DNA from: Serratia liquefaciens ATCC 27592
GTDB lineage: Bacteria; Pseudomonadota; Gammaproteobacteria; Enterobacterales; Enterobacteriaceae
DNA length: 64,000 nt
Direction of reading: 5' to 3'
NCBI RefSeq assembly: GCF_000422085.1
Contig: NC_021741.1
Span: 2,914,001 to 2,978,000 of the forward strand
Below, piece after piece: positions 1 through 7,949 of the stretch (its first letter is position 1; each line of letters opens with the position of its first letter). The notes under the pieces were generated by a model. That model was not told the origin of the DNA. It was given only the letters and a program-made list of their open reading frames with translations, and did not search any database. Made by a program: the position numbers and the translations under genes.

Positions 1-1
1 T

Positions 2-1297
2 AATCTGGAAGTCCTGCTGTTGCTGATCTTTATGGTGGCCGGCATCTACTTTATGAAGCAGCTACTGCTGTTCGTCTTCACCAAGCTGCTGCTCAATATT
101 CGCTCTAAAATACTGCTGTCTTTAGCCTTCTGTTTTGCGGCAGCATTTTTGTCCGCCTTCCTCGATGCGCTGACGGTGGTTGCGGTAGTCATCAGCGTCG
201 CAACCGGTTTTTATTCGATTTACCACAACGTGGTGTCGAACCCTTCCGGCGGCGCTGCCGACGTCAACGACGACAGCAACCTGGTAAGCGACGATAACAA
301 ACAGACGCTGGAGCAGTTCCGCGCCTTTTTGCGCAGTCTGCTGATGCATGCTGGTGTCGGTACCGCGCTGGGCGGTGTGATGACCATGGTGGGCGAACCG
401 CAGAACCTGATTATCGCCAAAAGCGCCGACTGGGGCTTTGTCGACTTCTTCCTGCGCATGGCGCCCGTCACTTTACCGGTATTGATCTGTGGTCTGCTGG
501 TCTGCCTGCTGCTTGAGCGCTTCGGCGTCTTCGGCTACGGAGCAAAACTCCCGGAGCGGGTGCGCGAAGTGCTGACAGAGTTTGACCGCCAGGCGACTGC
601 CGGGCGCAGTAAGCAAGAGCAGGTCAAATTAGTGGTTCAGGCACTTATCGGCGTTTGGCTGATTGTCGCCCTGGCCTTCCATCTGGCGGAGGTTGGCCTG
701 ATTGGCCTGTCGGTGATTATCCTCGCCACTTCCCTGTGTGGCGTAACCGATGAGCACGCCATCGGCAAAGCCTTCCAGGAGGCCTTGCCCTTCACCGCCC
801 TGCTGACGGTATTTTTCACCGTGGTGGCGGTGATCATTGAGCAACACCTGTTTACCCCGGTAATTCAATTCGTTTTGCAGGCGGAACCCTCTTCCCAACT
901 TTCGTTGTTTTATCTGTTCAATGGCTTGCTGTCTTCAGTATCCGACAATGTGTTCGTCGGTACGGTTTACATTAATGAAGCGCGCGCCGCATTTGAAAAT
1001 GGCGCCATTTCCCTGAAGCAGTTTGAAATGTTAGCGGTCGCCATTAATACCGGGACCAATTTGCCGTCGGTCGCCACGCCGAATGGCCAGGCCGCCTTCC
1101 TGTTCTTGCTGACCTCCGCACTGGCCCCCCTGGTACGTTTATCCTATGGGCGAATGGTATGGATGGCATTGCCTTATACTGTGGTATTAACCCTGGTTGG
1201 TCTGTTGTGCGTACAGTTCACCCTGGCGCCCGTGACCGACCTGCTGACCCAGTGGCATTGGCTGACGCTGCCGTCGCTCGAAGCCGCTGCACACTAA
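2..1297 (+). CDS. nhaB: Na+/H+ antiporter NhaB (5' end outside the window)
   Basis: Inner-membrane sodium/proton antiporter that expels Na+ in exchange for H+. The reading frame is open from base 2, so the gene is cut by the window edge. About 431 residues remain; the E. coli protein has about 513, so roughly the first 80 are missing. The visible part is strongly hydrophobic with many membrane segments. It carries conserved NhaB/ArsB-type stretches, including [20 protein letters not shown] with the Asn/Gly-rich loop and [20 protein letters not shown] near the C-terminus. It lies upstream of dsbB on the same strand, as in E. coli. The identity is secure; the true start cannot be seen. Confidence 0.95.
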   Translation, partial: NLEVLLLLIFMVAGIYFMKQLLLFVFTKLLLNIRSKILLSLAFCFAAAFLSAFLDALTVVAVVISVATGFYSIYHNVVSNPSGGAADVNDDSNLVSDDNKQTLEQFRAFLRSLLMHAGVGTALGGVMTMVGEPQNLIIAKSADWGFVDFFLRMAPVTLPVLICGLLVCLLLERFGVFGYGAKLPERVREVLTEFDRQATAGRSKQEQVKLVVQALIGVWLIVALAFHLAEVGLIGLSVIILATSLCGVTDEHAIGKAFQEALPFTALLTVFFTVVAVIIEQHLFTPVIQFVLQAEPSSQLSLFYLFNGLLSSVSDNVFVGTVYINEARAAFENGAISLKQFEMLAVAINTGTNLPSVATPNGQAAFLFLLTSALAPLVRLSYGRMVWMALPYTVVLTLVGLLCVQFTLAPVTDLLTQWHWLTLPSLEAAAH

Positions 1298-1421
1298 CCC
1301 TGTAAACCCGCCCCGCTGTCAGCGACTATTTTTGTGCTGAATCCGGCTCAGGTGGCTGGCAGCGGGGTTGAATTGGTTTACACTGCCAGTTCAATTGCTT
1401 ACTGCATGGAAGAATAAATAT

Positions 1422-1952
1422 ATGTTGCAATTCTTTAACCGCTGCTCACAGGGGCGCGGTGCTTGGCTGTTGATGGCCCTGACTGCGCTGGCGCTGGAAT
1501 TAGTCGCACTCTACTTTCAGCATGTAATGCTGCTGCAACCCTGTGTCATGTGCATTTACGAACGTTGCGCGCTGTTTGGTATTCTCGGTGCCTCGCTGCT
1601 GGGTGCCATTGCGCCGAAAACGCCGCTGCGTTATGCCGCTATTCTGCTGTGGATTTACAGTGCCTGGGAAGGCCTGCAGCTGGCGTGGAAACACACCATG
1701 ATCCAACTGCACCCTTCGCCGTTTAATACCTGCGATTTCTTCGTCAGCTTCCCGTCCTGGCTGCCGCTGGACAAATGGCTGCCTGCGGTGTTCCACGCAT
1801 CAGGCGACTGTTCGGTACGCCAATGGGAATTTTTGACGCTGGAAATGCCGCAGTGGCTGGTTGGCATCTTTGCAGCTTATTTGTTGATTGCTATCGTTGT
1901 GCTGCTGGCACAATTTGTCCGCCCACGCCGCCGCGATCTGTTTGGCCGCTGA
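1422..1952 (+). CDS. dsbB: Disulfide bond formation protein B
   Basis: Inner-membrane quinone reductase that reoxidises periplasmic DsbA and passes electrons to ubiquinone or menaquinone. The 176-residue length equals that of E. coli DsbB. Four hydrophobic segments are visible. The first periplasmic loop has the CVMC pair (Cys41/Cys44), and the second has Cys in FNTCDFF and in SGDCSVRQ, matching the Cys104/Cys130 pair. The frame is open further upstream, but this ATG gives the family's usual N-terminus ([15 protein letters not shown]). It is followed by a strong hairpin terminator and lies 124 bp after nhaB. Confidence 0.96.
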   Translation: MLQFFNRCSQGRGAWLLMALTALALELVALYFQHVMLLQPCVMCIYERCALFGILGASLLGAIAPKTPLRYAAILLWIYSAWEGLQLAWKHTMIQLHPSPFNTCDFFVSFPSWLPLDKWLPAVFHASGDCSVRQWEFLTLEMPQWLVGIFAAYLLIAIVVLLAQFVRPRRRDLFGR

Positions 1953-1965
1953 GCATGACAGCATG

Positions 1966-1993
1966 AAAAACGGCGCCTCAGGGCGCCGTTTTT
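1966..1993 (+). terminator. Rho-independent terminator after dsbB
   Basis: The stem AAAAACGGCGCC / GGCGCCGTTTTT is a perfect 12-bp inverted repeat with a TCAG loop and ends in a T run. It can work in both directions and would end the nhaB/dsbB transcript 13 bp after the dsbB stop. Confidence 0.88.
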
Positions 1994-2030
1994 CATCGAG
2001 TGACTGATGATCTTCAGAGGTAATGCGAGA

Positions 2031-2102
2031 TTAGGTATGTGTAAGGTAATAAACGAGCACTATTAGTGCTCCAGCTATGGCAAACAGGCGTATCATTTTC
2101 AT
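2031..2102 (-). CDS. Candidate 23-residue membrane peptide
   Basis: A short ORF that I do not recognise. The 23-residue product begins MKMIRLF, continues as a hydrophobic helix (AIAGALIVLVYYL) and ends THT. That is one possible membrane span with basic residues at the N-terminal side, a layout common to enterobacterial small inner-membrane proteins. A GAGAG stretch lies about 7 bases before the ATG on the minus strand. It sits alone in the dsbB-ycgN gap, facing the dsbB terminator. An ORF this short can arise by chance, so the call rests on hydrophobicity plus a moderate ribosome-binding site. Conservation has not been tested. Confidence 0.35.
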   Translation of the reverse strand: MKMIRLFAIAGALIVLVYYLTHT

Positions 2103-2328
2103 TATTTTACTCTCGAAACTTAGCGTGAGAGCGCTCAAACTACCTAACATCAGGTTTAAAAAGAAGCATCTGGGCAGGATTTGACGCGTAATTTACATAA
2201 CATTAAGTTAGAAGAGTAAAATGTCTTATCTACGAAAGCCTCGCTTCACTTTTTCGGTCTTACCTCACAAAAATACTGGCGCAACGATTTTCCTCGCCAC
2301 TCACTTCATACAAAAAAATTCATCATAG

Positions 2329-2383
2329 CGATGCATTATTGCATCGATATTTTGATGAAGTTTTATCAGAGAATCCCTATAAT
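2329..2383 (+). promoter_or_regulatory. Promoter and upstream dyad of the candidate small RNA
   Basis: A perfect -10 hexamer, TATAAT, lies at 2378-2383. No good -35 is present at 17 bp; the nearest TTGATG is 20 bp away, which suggests an activated or alternative-sigma promoter. Further upstream, 2329-2346 is an inverted repeat (CGATGCA-TTAT-TGCATCG) centred about 52 bp before the expected start site, a typical place for an activator. I do not recognise the operator. Confidence 0.5.
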
Positions 2384-2389
2384 ATCCGC

Positions 2390-2458
2390 AAGTTAATATT
2401 TAACGATTTCCCTGGTGTTGTTGTGTGTCTTGCCCCTCATCTTTGCAGGGGCTTTTTT
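2390..2458 (+). ncRNA. Candidate Hfq-type small RNA with an ArcZ-like seed
   Basis: A compact non-coding unit of about 69 nt. It starts 7 bases after a TATAAT box and ends in a GCCCCT / AGGGGC hairpin followed by TTTTTT (about 2431-2458). The body contains GATTTCCCTGGTGTTG (about 2405-2420). I recognise this as nearly identical to the conserved seed region of ArcZ, an rpoS-activating sRNA; a shorter ATTTCCCTGG also occurs in SdsR. The TTGTTGTGTGTCTTGCCC part loosely resembles the 3' half of RprA. ArcZ itself normally lies by arcB, which is not here, so this would be a separate gene. It ends 2 bases before the convergent ycgN stop codon. The TSS and Hfq binding are inferred. Confidence 0.62.
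2431..2458 (+). terminator. Terminator of the candidate small RNA
   Basis: GCCCCT and AGGGGC form a 6-bp GC-rich stem with a 9-nt loop, followed directly by six T. It points along the plus strand, where no protein gene lies upstream for about 480 bp, so it implies a short independent transcript. Confidence 0.75.
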
Positions 2459-2460
2459 CC

Positions 2461-2907
2461 TTATCTCGCCCAGCTCGGTTTGTTCAAGATGTGATCCTGC
2501 CAGTCCACCACTTCACTTTCCCGCACCGCAATATGTCGTACCGTAATACGCTCACCGTGCATCGCAGCTTTAGAACCGCTGACCAGCGGGTGCCACGCAA
2601 ACAGCGGCTTGCCTTCACCAATCAAACGGTATGCGCAGGTCGGCGGCAGCCAATCGAAGGTGGTGAGGTTTTCACGCGTCAGTTTGATGCAGTCCTCTTC
2701 CAGCTCAAAGCGGCGCTCATAGTTGCGGCACTGGCACGACTTAATATTCAGCTGGTTACAGGCTACGTTGGTGAAATAAATCTCGTCGGTATCTTCGTCG
2801 ATCAGCTTATTCAGACAGCATTGCCCACAACCGTCGCACAGCGATTCCCACTCTTGTTCTGACATTTCCGCCAGCGTTTTTTGTTGCCAAAAAGGGGTTT
2901 GTGACAT
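2461..2907 (-). CDS. ycgN: YcgN-family cysteine-cluster protein
   Basis: A 148-residue soluble protein of the YkgJ/YcgN cysteine-cluster family, of unproven function and thought to bind zinc or an Fe-S cluster. The cluster CDGCGQCC is at residues 24-31. Further conserved cysteines occur in [22 protein letters not shown] and PTCAYRL. Length and start ([11 protein letters not shown]) fit the E. coli homologue. The gene is isolated by about 400 bp from the CsbD-like gene and ends almost on the small-RNA terminator, so convergent transcription is likely. Confidence 0.92.
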   Translation of the reverse strand: MSQTPFWQQKTLAEMSEQEWESLCDGCGQCCLNKLIDEDTDEIYFTNVACNQLNIKSCQCRNYERRFELEEDCIKLTRENLTTFDWLPPTCAYRLIGEGKPLFAWHPLVSGSKAAMHGERITVRHIAVRESEVVDWQDHILNKPSWAR

Positions 2908-3316
2908 GTTCGCGTCCGGTATAGGTAAATGAATAGATAACCTGCAAGCAGGTTTTGAGGGTGCACTATATAGATATCCCAGCCAAATGGAAAGGCTGAA
3001 AACACAATATAATCATAGCGATAACAATATGTTCGCTTAAAAAAAACGCTATTTAAAACAACGGCATTCAACATTTTCGGCCAGTATTATCAGGCCGTTA
3101 CCCTTGATGCTGAAAGGGATAAAACACACCAGGCATATCGTCTAATTATACGTACAAAACTCAGGTCTATCATCCTTTCGTTTCCCCCTCATCCATATCC
3201 CTGTTCATCATTATTCACGGGTAAGATTCATCTCATAAAGCACATTTTGCCGCCAAGAAGCGCATATCCCTGCTATGTTTAATGTTCGCCTTTTGAATGA
3301 AGATAAGGAACCAAGT
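2908..3316. other. 409-bp intergenic region between ycgN and the CsbD-like gene
   Basis: AT-rich DNA holding the two divergent promoters. GTTCGCGTCC-type sequence lies just before ycgN. A possible -10 (TATGTT, about 3273-3278) lies about 40 bp before the CsbD-like start. I saw no convincing ORF, hairpin terminator or repeat. Confidence 0.5.
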
Positions 3317-3565
3317 ATGTTTGGGAAAGCAGAAGACAAAGTAAATGAAGCTGCCGGCGCCGTTGAAGAAGCTTTTGGTAAAGCAACGGACTCACCGGAT
3401 CATCAAGTCAAAGGCGCAGCCCGCAAATATGCCTCTCAGGCCAGTTACGCGGCTCGAGATGCTGCCGATACGGTGCGGACTCAGGTTGAATCTAACCCAC
3501 TGGCCGGCGTAGCCATCGCCGCCGCCGTCGGGATTGTTTTCGGTTTCTTGCTGGGCCGTAAATAA
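3317..3565 (+). CDS. CsbD-like stress protein with a C-terminal membrane anchor
   Basis: An 82-residue protein. The N-terminal half (MFGKAEDKVNEAAGAVEEAFGKA) is a CsbD-like, charged, Ala/Gly/Glu-rich amphipathic repeat region. The C-terminus (NPLAGVAIAAAVGIVFGFLLGRK) is a glycine-rich membrane anchor like that of the DUF883 ElaB/YqjD family, which tethers ribosome-associated stationary-phase proteins to the inner membrane. The ATG at 3317 was chosen because AAGGAACCAAGT precedes it and the family starts MFGK; an earlier in-frame ATG at 3275 lacks a good site. It is a single gene with its own terminator. A general-stress role is inferred from family. Confidence 0.8.
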   Translation: MFGKAEDKVNEAAGAVEEAFGKATDSPDHQVKGAARKYASQASYAARDAADTVRTQVESNPLAGVAIAAAVGIVFGFLLGRK

Positions 3566-3586
3566 GCGTTTTGACCTATCGTCACC

Positions 3587-3615
3587 GAAAAAAAGGCCCT
3601 GAGGGGCCTTTTTTA
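3587..3615 (+). terminator. Bidirectional terminator between the CsbD-like gene and ycgM
   Basis: AAAAAGGCCC-TGAG-GGGCCTTTTTT, a near-perfect inverted repeat flanked by A and T runs, lies between convergent genes. It should end both transcripts. Confidence 0.88.
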
Positions 3616-3633
3616 TTGCGCTTTACCCAGGTT

Positions 3634-4290
3634 TCAAATCACGCGTGTGGTCAGTGATTTACCGTTGAGGGTGACTTTCAGCATGTCGCCAGAGCTCATC
3701 GGGCCGACGCCCTGCGGCGTGCCGGTAAGGATAATGTCGCCTGCACGCAACGTGAAAAAGCGGCTCATATAGCTGATCAGCGGCAGGATCGGCGTGATCA
3801 TGTCGCGAGTATTGCCTTGTTGTCGCACCTGGTCATTGACCGTCAGGGACAGCTCCGCATTTTGCGGATCGCCAAACTCCGCGACCGGTATAAACCCGGA
3901 TATCGGGCAAGAACCGTCGAAACCCTTGGCTTTTTCCCAAGGCTGCCCCGCCTTCTTGAAGCCCGCCTGCAGTTCCCGCAGCGTCAGATCAAGCGCAACA
4001 CCGTATCCGGCGATGGCACGCGCCACGCGATCTTCATTAGCCTGCTTTAGCGGCGTACCGATCAGCACAGCCAGCTCCACTTCATGATGTACCGAACCAA
4101 ACTCTTTGGGGATCACCACCGGCTGGCGAATATCGCACAGCGCCGTTTCAGGCTTGATAAACACTACCGGCTCTGCCGAGGTTGCACTGCCCATTTCCTT
4201 GATGTGATCGGCGTAATTACTGCCGACGCAAACCACTTTATTTACCGGAAAATCAAGTAATGAACCCTGCCAGTCTCTATGTTGATACAT
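3634..4290 (-). CDS. ycgM: Fumarylacetoacetate hydrolase-family protein YcgM
   Basis: A 218-residue member of the FAH superfamily, metal-dependent enzymes that hydrolyse or decarboxylate acylpyruvate-type substrates. Relatives include human FAHD1, an oxaloacetate decarboxylase and acylpyruvase. Metal-ligand motifs are visible: FGSVHHEVELAVLIG (the E-x-E pair) and VALDLTLR (Asp). The end GTPQGVGP is the usual FAH signature. The start MYQHRDWQGSLLDFP matches the E. coli homologue. A longer frame adds 12 residues that come from a dispersed palindromic repeat just upstream. The physiological substrate is unknown. Confidence 0.92.
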   Translation of the reverse strand: MYQHRDWQGSLLDFPVNKVVCVGSNYADHIKEMGSATSAEPVVFIKPETALCDIRQPVVIPKEFGSVHHEVELAVLIGTPLKQANEDRVARAIAGYGVALDLTLRELQAGFKKAGQPWEKAKGFDGSCPISGFIPVAEFGDPQNAELSLTVNDQVRQQGNTRDMITPILPLISYMSRFFTLRAGDIILTGTPQGVGPMSSGDMLKVTLNGKSLTTRVI

Positions 4291-4310
4291 ACCGCCTCTC
4301 CCTACAATCA

Positions 4311-4336
4311 TGTAGGGGCTTAGCATGCTAAGCCCG
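4311..4336. repeat. Dispersed palindromic repeat, copy 1
   Basis: TGTAGGGGCTTAGCATGCTA followed by AGCCCG forms a hairpin (GGGCTTAGCATGCTAAGCCC). It aligns without gaps to 34141-34166. The arms differ at paired positions (TTA/TAA here, GC/GC there), so base pairing is kept. It lies just upstream of the ycgM start and downstream of the lytic transglycosylase gene. Confidence 0.7.
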
Positions 4337-4373
4337 TTATTCCACGCGCTGGTGGAGGCACCGCAGCCTTTTT

Positions 4374-5438
4374 CTATTGCCCGATACCGTCAGCCATCAT
4401 ACCCACACCGATCGCAAAATAGTAAGAGCGATTCCAGTGCATAATCGTGCGGAAATTATCATAAACCAGGAATGCACGGCCCTGCATGTCATCCGGTGTG
4501 ATCAGCCAACTGCGCAGGCTGGAATGCGGCAGCGCTGAACCATCCGGACGCCGCACCCCGCGTTTTTGCCATTCATTGACGCTGTGCGCCTGGCTATCCT
4601 TTAACCCCACAGCCTCGGTGCTGAACCCGGCAGGCAACCTGACCTCTCTGCCCCAACCCACACCACGCTGCCAGCCTTCGCTCGACAGATAGCGGGCCGT
4701 GGAGGCAAAGACATCGTCAACGTTGTTCCAGATATCAATGCGGCCATCACCGTCGCCGTCCGCAGCATAGTTAAGGAACGACGTCGGCATAAATTGGCAT
4801 TGCCCCATGGCACCGGCCCAGGAGCCTTTCAACTGCTCGCGGCTGACATGACCCTGCTCGAGGATTTGCAGCGCCGCCATCAGCTGTTGACTGAAGAACG
4901 CCTCGCGTCGCCCTTCAAAAGCCAAGGTGGCGAGCGCAGATATCACATCTTCACGCCCCTGGATTTTGCCGAAGGCGCTTTCCATGCCCCACAGTGCCAC
5001 AACATAACGTCCCGGCACGCCGTAGTGCGCGGTGAGCCGCGAAAGCTTAGGATGATACTGCTGATATAGCGCACGGCCTTGTGCGATCTTGGCGGGTGGC
5101 AATACGCGTTTGAGGTAGTCGTCCAGCGTGATTTTCTTTTCCGGCTGATTACGGTCAGCCTTGATCACCCGATCGACAAAATGCACGTCGGTGAAAGCAC
5201 TGTCGACAATCGCCGGGCTGATGCCCTGCGCCAGCGCCTGGCGCTTTAACTGTTCAACGTAGGCCGGGAACTGCGCAGGATCGCGACCCGTTTCAGAGAG
5301 TCGGCTCTGAGCCGCAGGAGTAGCTGTGCCCGACGAAGCTTCCGACGCCGATGTGGCCCCTTGCGCCATCGCCTGCTGACTGACTGTGCATCCTAACGTC
5401 AACAGCGTCGATAGCAGGGTTATTGCCGACAATCTCAT
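4374..5438 (-). CDS. Lytic murein transglycosylase, MltB/SltB family
   Basis: A 354-residue exported enzyme that cleaves peptidoglycan between MurNAc and GlcNAc to form 1,6-anhydro ends. A signal sequence occupies about residues 1-26. A cysteine at about 17 (LTLGC) could be a non-ideal lipobox, so it may be a lipoprotein or a soluble periplasmic enzyme. The catalytic glutamate is in LWGMESAFGK. The Slt35-like segment AGAMGQCQFMPTSF follows, then DGDGDGRIDIWN, a calcium-binding-like loop. No C-terminal peptidoglycan-binding domain is seen. The ATG at 5438 follows AAGGAG with 7-nt spacing. It lies between ycgL and ycgM on the same strand. It is similar to MltB but I do not assign that symbol. 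Confidence 0.88.
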   Translation of the reverse strand: MRLSAITLLSTLLTLGCTVSQQAMAQGATSASEASSGTATPAAQSRLSETGRDPAQFPAYVEQLKRQALAQGISPAIVDSAFTDVHFVDRVIKADRNQPEKKITLDDYLKRVLPPAKIAQGRALYQQYHPKLSRLTAHYGVPGRYVVALWGMESAFGKIQGREDVISALATLAFEGRREAFFSQQLMAALQILEQGHVSREQLKGSWAGAMGQCQFMPTSFLNYAADGDGDGRIDIWNNVDDVFASTARYLSSEGWQRGVGWGREVRLPAGFSTEAVGLKDSQAHSVNEWQKRGVRRPDGSALPHSSLRSWLITPDDMQGRAFLVYDNFRTIMHWNRSYYFAIGVGMMADGIGQ

Positions 5439-5494
5439 CACGCGGCTCCTTTATCAGTTTTGAGCGCTTCCAGCCTCTCCTACATCTTCGCAGG

Positions 5495-5767
5495 TTATTT
5501 TTTGTCGCCAGACAAATGCTGGTTTAATAAATTTTCCAACGGCGGGGGGACCTGAAGATAAAACCCTTCTTCTTTCAGGGCTTCTTTCACTTTCTCAATA
5601 TCCGCCGAGGCTAACTTTTCCCGCCCTTCAAGGGAAAGCACCATTGCCAATTGCGGCGTACCGAAACTTTTCATCAGATCTTCCGGCACACGGGAGAAAT
5701 CGTCTTTTTTTTCGACATAAAGATAAGTTTGATCGCGTTTAGAACTTCTATAGATCACACAAAGCAT
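5495..5767 (-). CDS. ycgL: YcgL domain protein
   Basis: A 90-residue protein of the YcgL family, conserved next to minC in gamma-proteobacteria; its biochemical role is unknown. The N-terminus [18 protein letters not shown] and the [13 protein letters not shown] segment are nearly identical to E. coli YcgL. It is divergent from minC, with about 136 bp holding both promoters. Confidence 0.93.
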   Translation of the reverse strand: MLCVIYRSSKRDQTYLYVEKKDDFSRVPEDLMKSFGTPQLAMVLSLEGREKLASADIEKVKEALKEEGFYLQVPPPLENLLNQHLSGDKK

Positions 5768-5903
5768 GTTTTTAACTCTATTTAATTGGGGCAGCGTCTT
5801 GCCTGGATATAACTCTGACTATAACATGCTTATAGTACTTCGGAATATCGCACCCCGATTGGTATTCCGGGGATTTAAAGTTGCTGAGACTGAGTCAGGA
5901 TAG

Positions 5904-6605
5904 ATGTCACAATCGCCAATTGAGCTAAAAGGCAGCAGTTTTACCCTATCGGTTGTTCATTTGCATAATTCGGAACCCGAGGTAATACGTCAGGCGTTAC
6001 TGGAAAAAGTAGAGCAAGCGCCCGCTTTTTTGAAAAACGCCCCTGTTGTTATCAACGTTGCAACGCTGAACGGCGACGCAAACTGGAAAGAACTTCAACA
6101 GGCTGTCACGGCAGCAGGTCTGCGCGTTGTGGGTATCAGCGGTTGCAGAGATGAGCGGCAGAAACGCGCAATAACCCGTGCCGGGCTGCCGTTGCTGAAC
6201 GAAGGCAAAGGCCAAAAGATGGCCACACCGGAACCGGCGCCTGCGCCAGCCCCGGTGGTGGATCCCAACGCCCCCGCCAAGACGCGCATCATCAGTACCC
6301 CTGTCCGTTCCGGCCAACAAATTTATGCCCGCAACAGCGATCTGATAGTGACCAGCAGCGTTAGCGCCGGCGCTGAATTAATTGCCGATGGCAACATTCA
6401 CGTCTACGGCATGATGCGCGGTCGTGCGCTTGCCGGTGCATCAGGTGATACACAGTGCCAGATTTTTTGCACGCACCTGGGTGCTGAGCTAGTCTCTATC
6501 GCAGGGCAGTACTGGTTGAGCGACCAAATCCCGTCCGACTATGTCGGGCAGGCAGTACGACTCAGCCTGTTGGATAACGCTTTAACCATACAACCTTTAA
6601 ATTAA
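5904..6605 (+). CDS. minC: Septum site-determining protein MinC
   Basis: A 233-residue inhibitor of FtsZ polymerisation, brought to the cell poles by MinD so that division occurs at mid-cell. The N-terminal FtsZ-binding domain (about 1-105) is joined by a proline-rich linker ([12 protein letters not shown]) to a C-terminal beta-helix dimer domain. That domain contains [16 protein letters not shown] and [11 protein letters not shown], which contacts MinD and the FtsZ tail. It is the first gene of minCDE, 25 bp before minD. Confidence 0.97.
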   Translation: MSQSPIELKGSSFTLSVVHLHNSEPEVIRQALLEKVEQAPAFLKNAPVVINVATLNGDANWKELQQAVTAAGLRVVGISGCRDERQKRAITRAGLPLLNEGKGQKMATPEPAPAPAPVVDPNAPAKTRIISTPVRSGQQIYARNSDLIVTSSVSAGAELIADGNIHVYGMMRGRALAGASGDTQCQIFCTHLGAELVSIAGQYWLSDQIPSDYVGQAVRLSLLDNALTIQPLN

Positions 6606-6630
6606 GCCCTTTTGACAAGGAATCCATTTC

Positions 6631-7443
6631 ATGGCACGCATTATTGTTGTTACATCGGGTAAAGGGGGCGTTGGCAAGACCACTTCAAGCGCGGCCATCG
6701 CTACCGGTTTAGCCCAAAAAGGAAAGAAAACCGTAGTGATCGATTTCGATATCGGCCTGCGTAATCTTGACCTGATCATGGGCTGCGAACGCCGGGTTGT
6801 TTACGATTTCGTTAACGTGATTCAGGGTGATGCCACACTGAATCAGGCGTTGATCAAAGACAAGCGCACCGAAAATCTGTTTATCCTGCCAGCTTCGCAA
6901 ACGCGTGACAAAGACGCGTTAACCCGCGAAGGCGTTGAGAAGATCCTCAACGACCTGGGCGAAATGGATTTTGATTTTGTGGTTTGTGACTCTCCGGCGG
7001 GCATCGAAACCGGCGCACTGATGGCGCTGTATTTTGCTGATGAAGCCATCATCACCACCAACCCGGAAGTCTCCTCAGTACGTGACTCTGACCGTATTCT
7101 GGGCATTTTGTCTTCCAAATCTCGCCGTGCCGAGAGAGGCGAATCGCCAATCAAGGAACACCTGCTGCTGACCCGCTACAACCCAGGTCGCGTCAGCCGT
7201 GGCGACATGCTGAGCATGGAAGACGTGCTGGAAATTCTGCGCATTCCATTGGTCGGCGTTATCCCGGAAGACCAATCCGTACTGCGTGCATCCAACCAGG
7301 GTGAACCGGTGATCCTCGACGCCGAGTCGGATGCCGGCAAAGCCTATGACGATACCGTTAGCCGCCTGTTAGGGGAAGAACGCCCCTTCCGCTTCATTGA
7401 AGAAGAGAAGAAGGGTTTCCTGAAACGCCTTTTTGGGGGATAA
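6631..7443 (+). CDS. minD: Septum site-determining ATPase MinD
   Basis: A 270-residue ParA/MinD-type ATPase that binds the membrane as an ATP dimer, recruits MinC and is released by MinE, producing pole-to-pole oscillation. The deviant Walker A motif KGGVGKTT includes Lys11 and Lys16. Switch regions are DFDIGLRNLDL and CDSPAGIE. The C-terminal amphipathic membrane-targeting helix (KKGFLKRLFGG) is intact. The start has AAGGA upstream, and minE follows after 3 bp. Confidence 0.98.
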   Translation: MARIIVVTSGKGGVGKTTSSAAIATGLAQKGKKTVVIDFDIGLRNLDLIMGCERRVVYDFVNVIQGDATLNQALIKDKRTENLFILPASQTRDKDALTREGVEKILNDLGEMDFDFVVCDSPAGIETGALMALYFADEAIITTNPEVSSVRDSDRILGILSSKSRRAERGESPIKEHLLLTRYNPGRVSRGDMLSMEDVLEILRIPLVGVIPEDQSVLRASNQGEPVILDAESDAGKAYDDTVSRLLGEERPFRFIEEEKKGFLKRLFGG

Positions 7444-7446
7444 ACC

Positions 7447-7716
7447 ATGGCATTACTAGACTTCTTTCTGTCCCGCAAAAAGCAGACAGCCAATATAGCC
7501 AAGGAACGGCTGCAGATTATCGTCGCAGAGCGTCGTCGCGGGGACAGTGAGCCCCCGTATCTGCCTGATTTGAAACGCGATATTCTGGCGGTAATTTGCA
7601 AATATATTCAAATCGACCCTGAAATGCTGCACGTGCAGTTTGAGCAGAAAGGGGATGATATTTCGGTACTTGAACTCAACGTGACATTACCGGAATCGGA
7701 AGAAGTAACTAAATGA
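7447..7716 (+). CDS. minE: Cell division topological specificity factor MinE
   Basis: An 89-residue activator of MinD ATPase. The N-terminal part ([21 protein letters not shown]) holds the membrane-binding and MinD-contact helix. The C-terminal part is the dimerising topological-specificity domain. Last gene of the operon, with 3-bp spacing after minD; the minD end carries a GGGGGA site that can serve as its ribosome-binding site. Confidence 0.97.
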   Translation: MALLDFFLSRKKQTANIAKERLQIIVAERRRGDSEPPYLPDLKRDILAVICKYIQIDPEMLHVQFEQKGDDISVLELNVTLPESEEVTK

Positions 7717-7731
7717 GTGTGACGCACTAAT

Positions 7732-7761
7732 TACCCCCTGTATATTTTCTTGCAGGGGGTA
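7732..7761. terminator. Hairpin after minE
   Basis: TACCCCCTG and CAGGGGGTA form a 9-bp perfect stem with a 12-nt loop, 15 bp after the minE stop. There is no clear T run after it, so termination may be partial or the hairpin may protect the 3' end. Confidence 0.55.
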
Positions 7762-7949
7762 ACTGTATGCATAACCAGTTATTGAGATAAAAAGCGCCTA
7801 ATAATCGTTTTTAGCCTTTGGGATTAATCTCAATTAATCTTGCGCCACTGTTGTTTAAAGTAAATGCTGTCGGTAAGTGTTGTTATGGTTATTTCTAATA
7901 AATAATCGGAGCAGCGTTTCCTTACCCTGCCCCAAGTTTTACCACTCGA

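Noticed and set aside
2221..2328. A 35-codon plus-strand ORF (MSYLRKPRFTFSV) with GAAGAG before it
   Set aside because: The composition is non-coding in character, it ends just before the sRNA dyad, and nothing ties it to a neighbour. It could be part of a longer leader, but I cannot support it.
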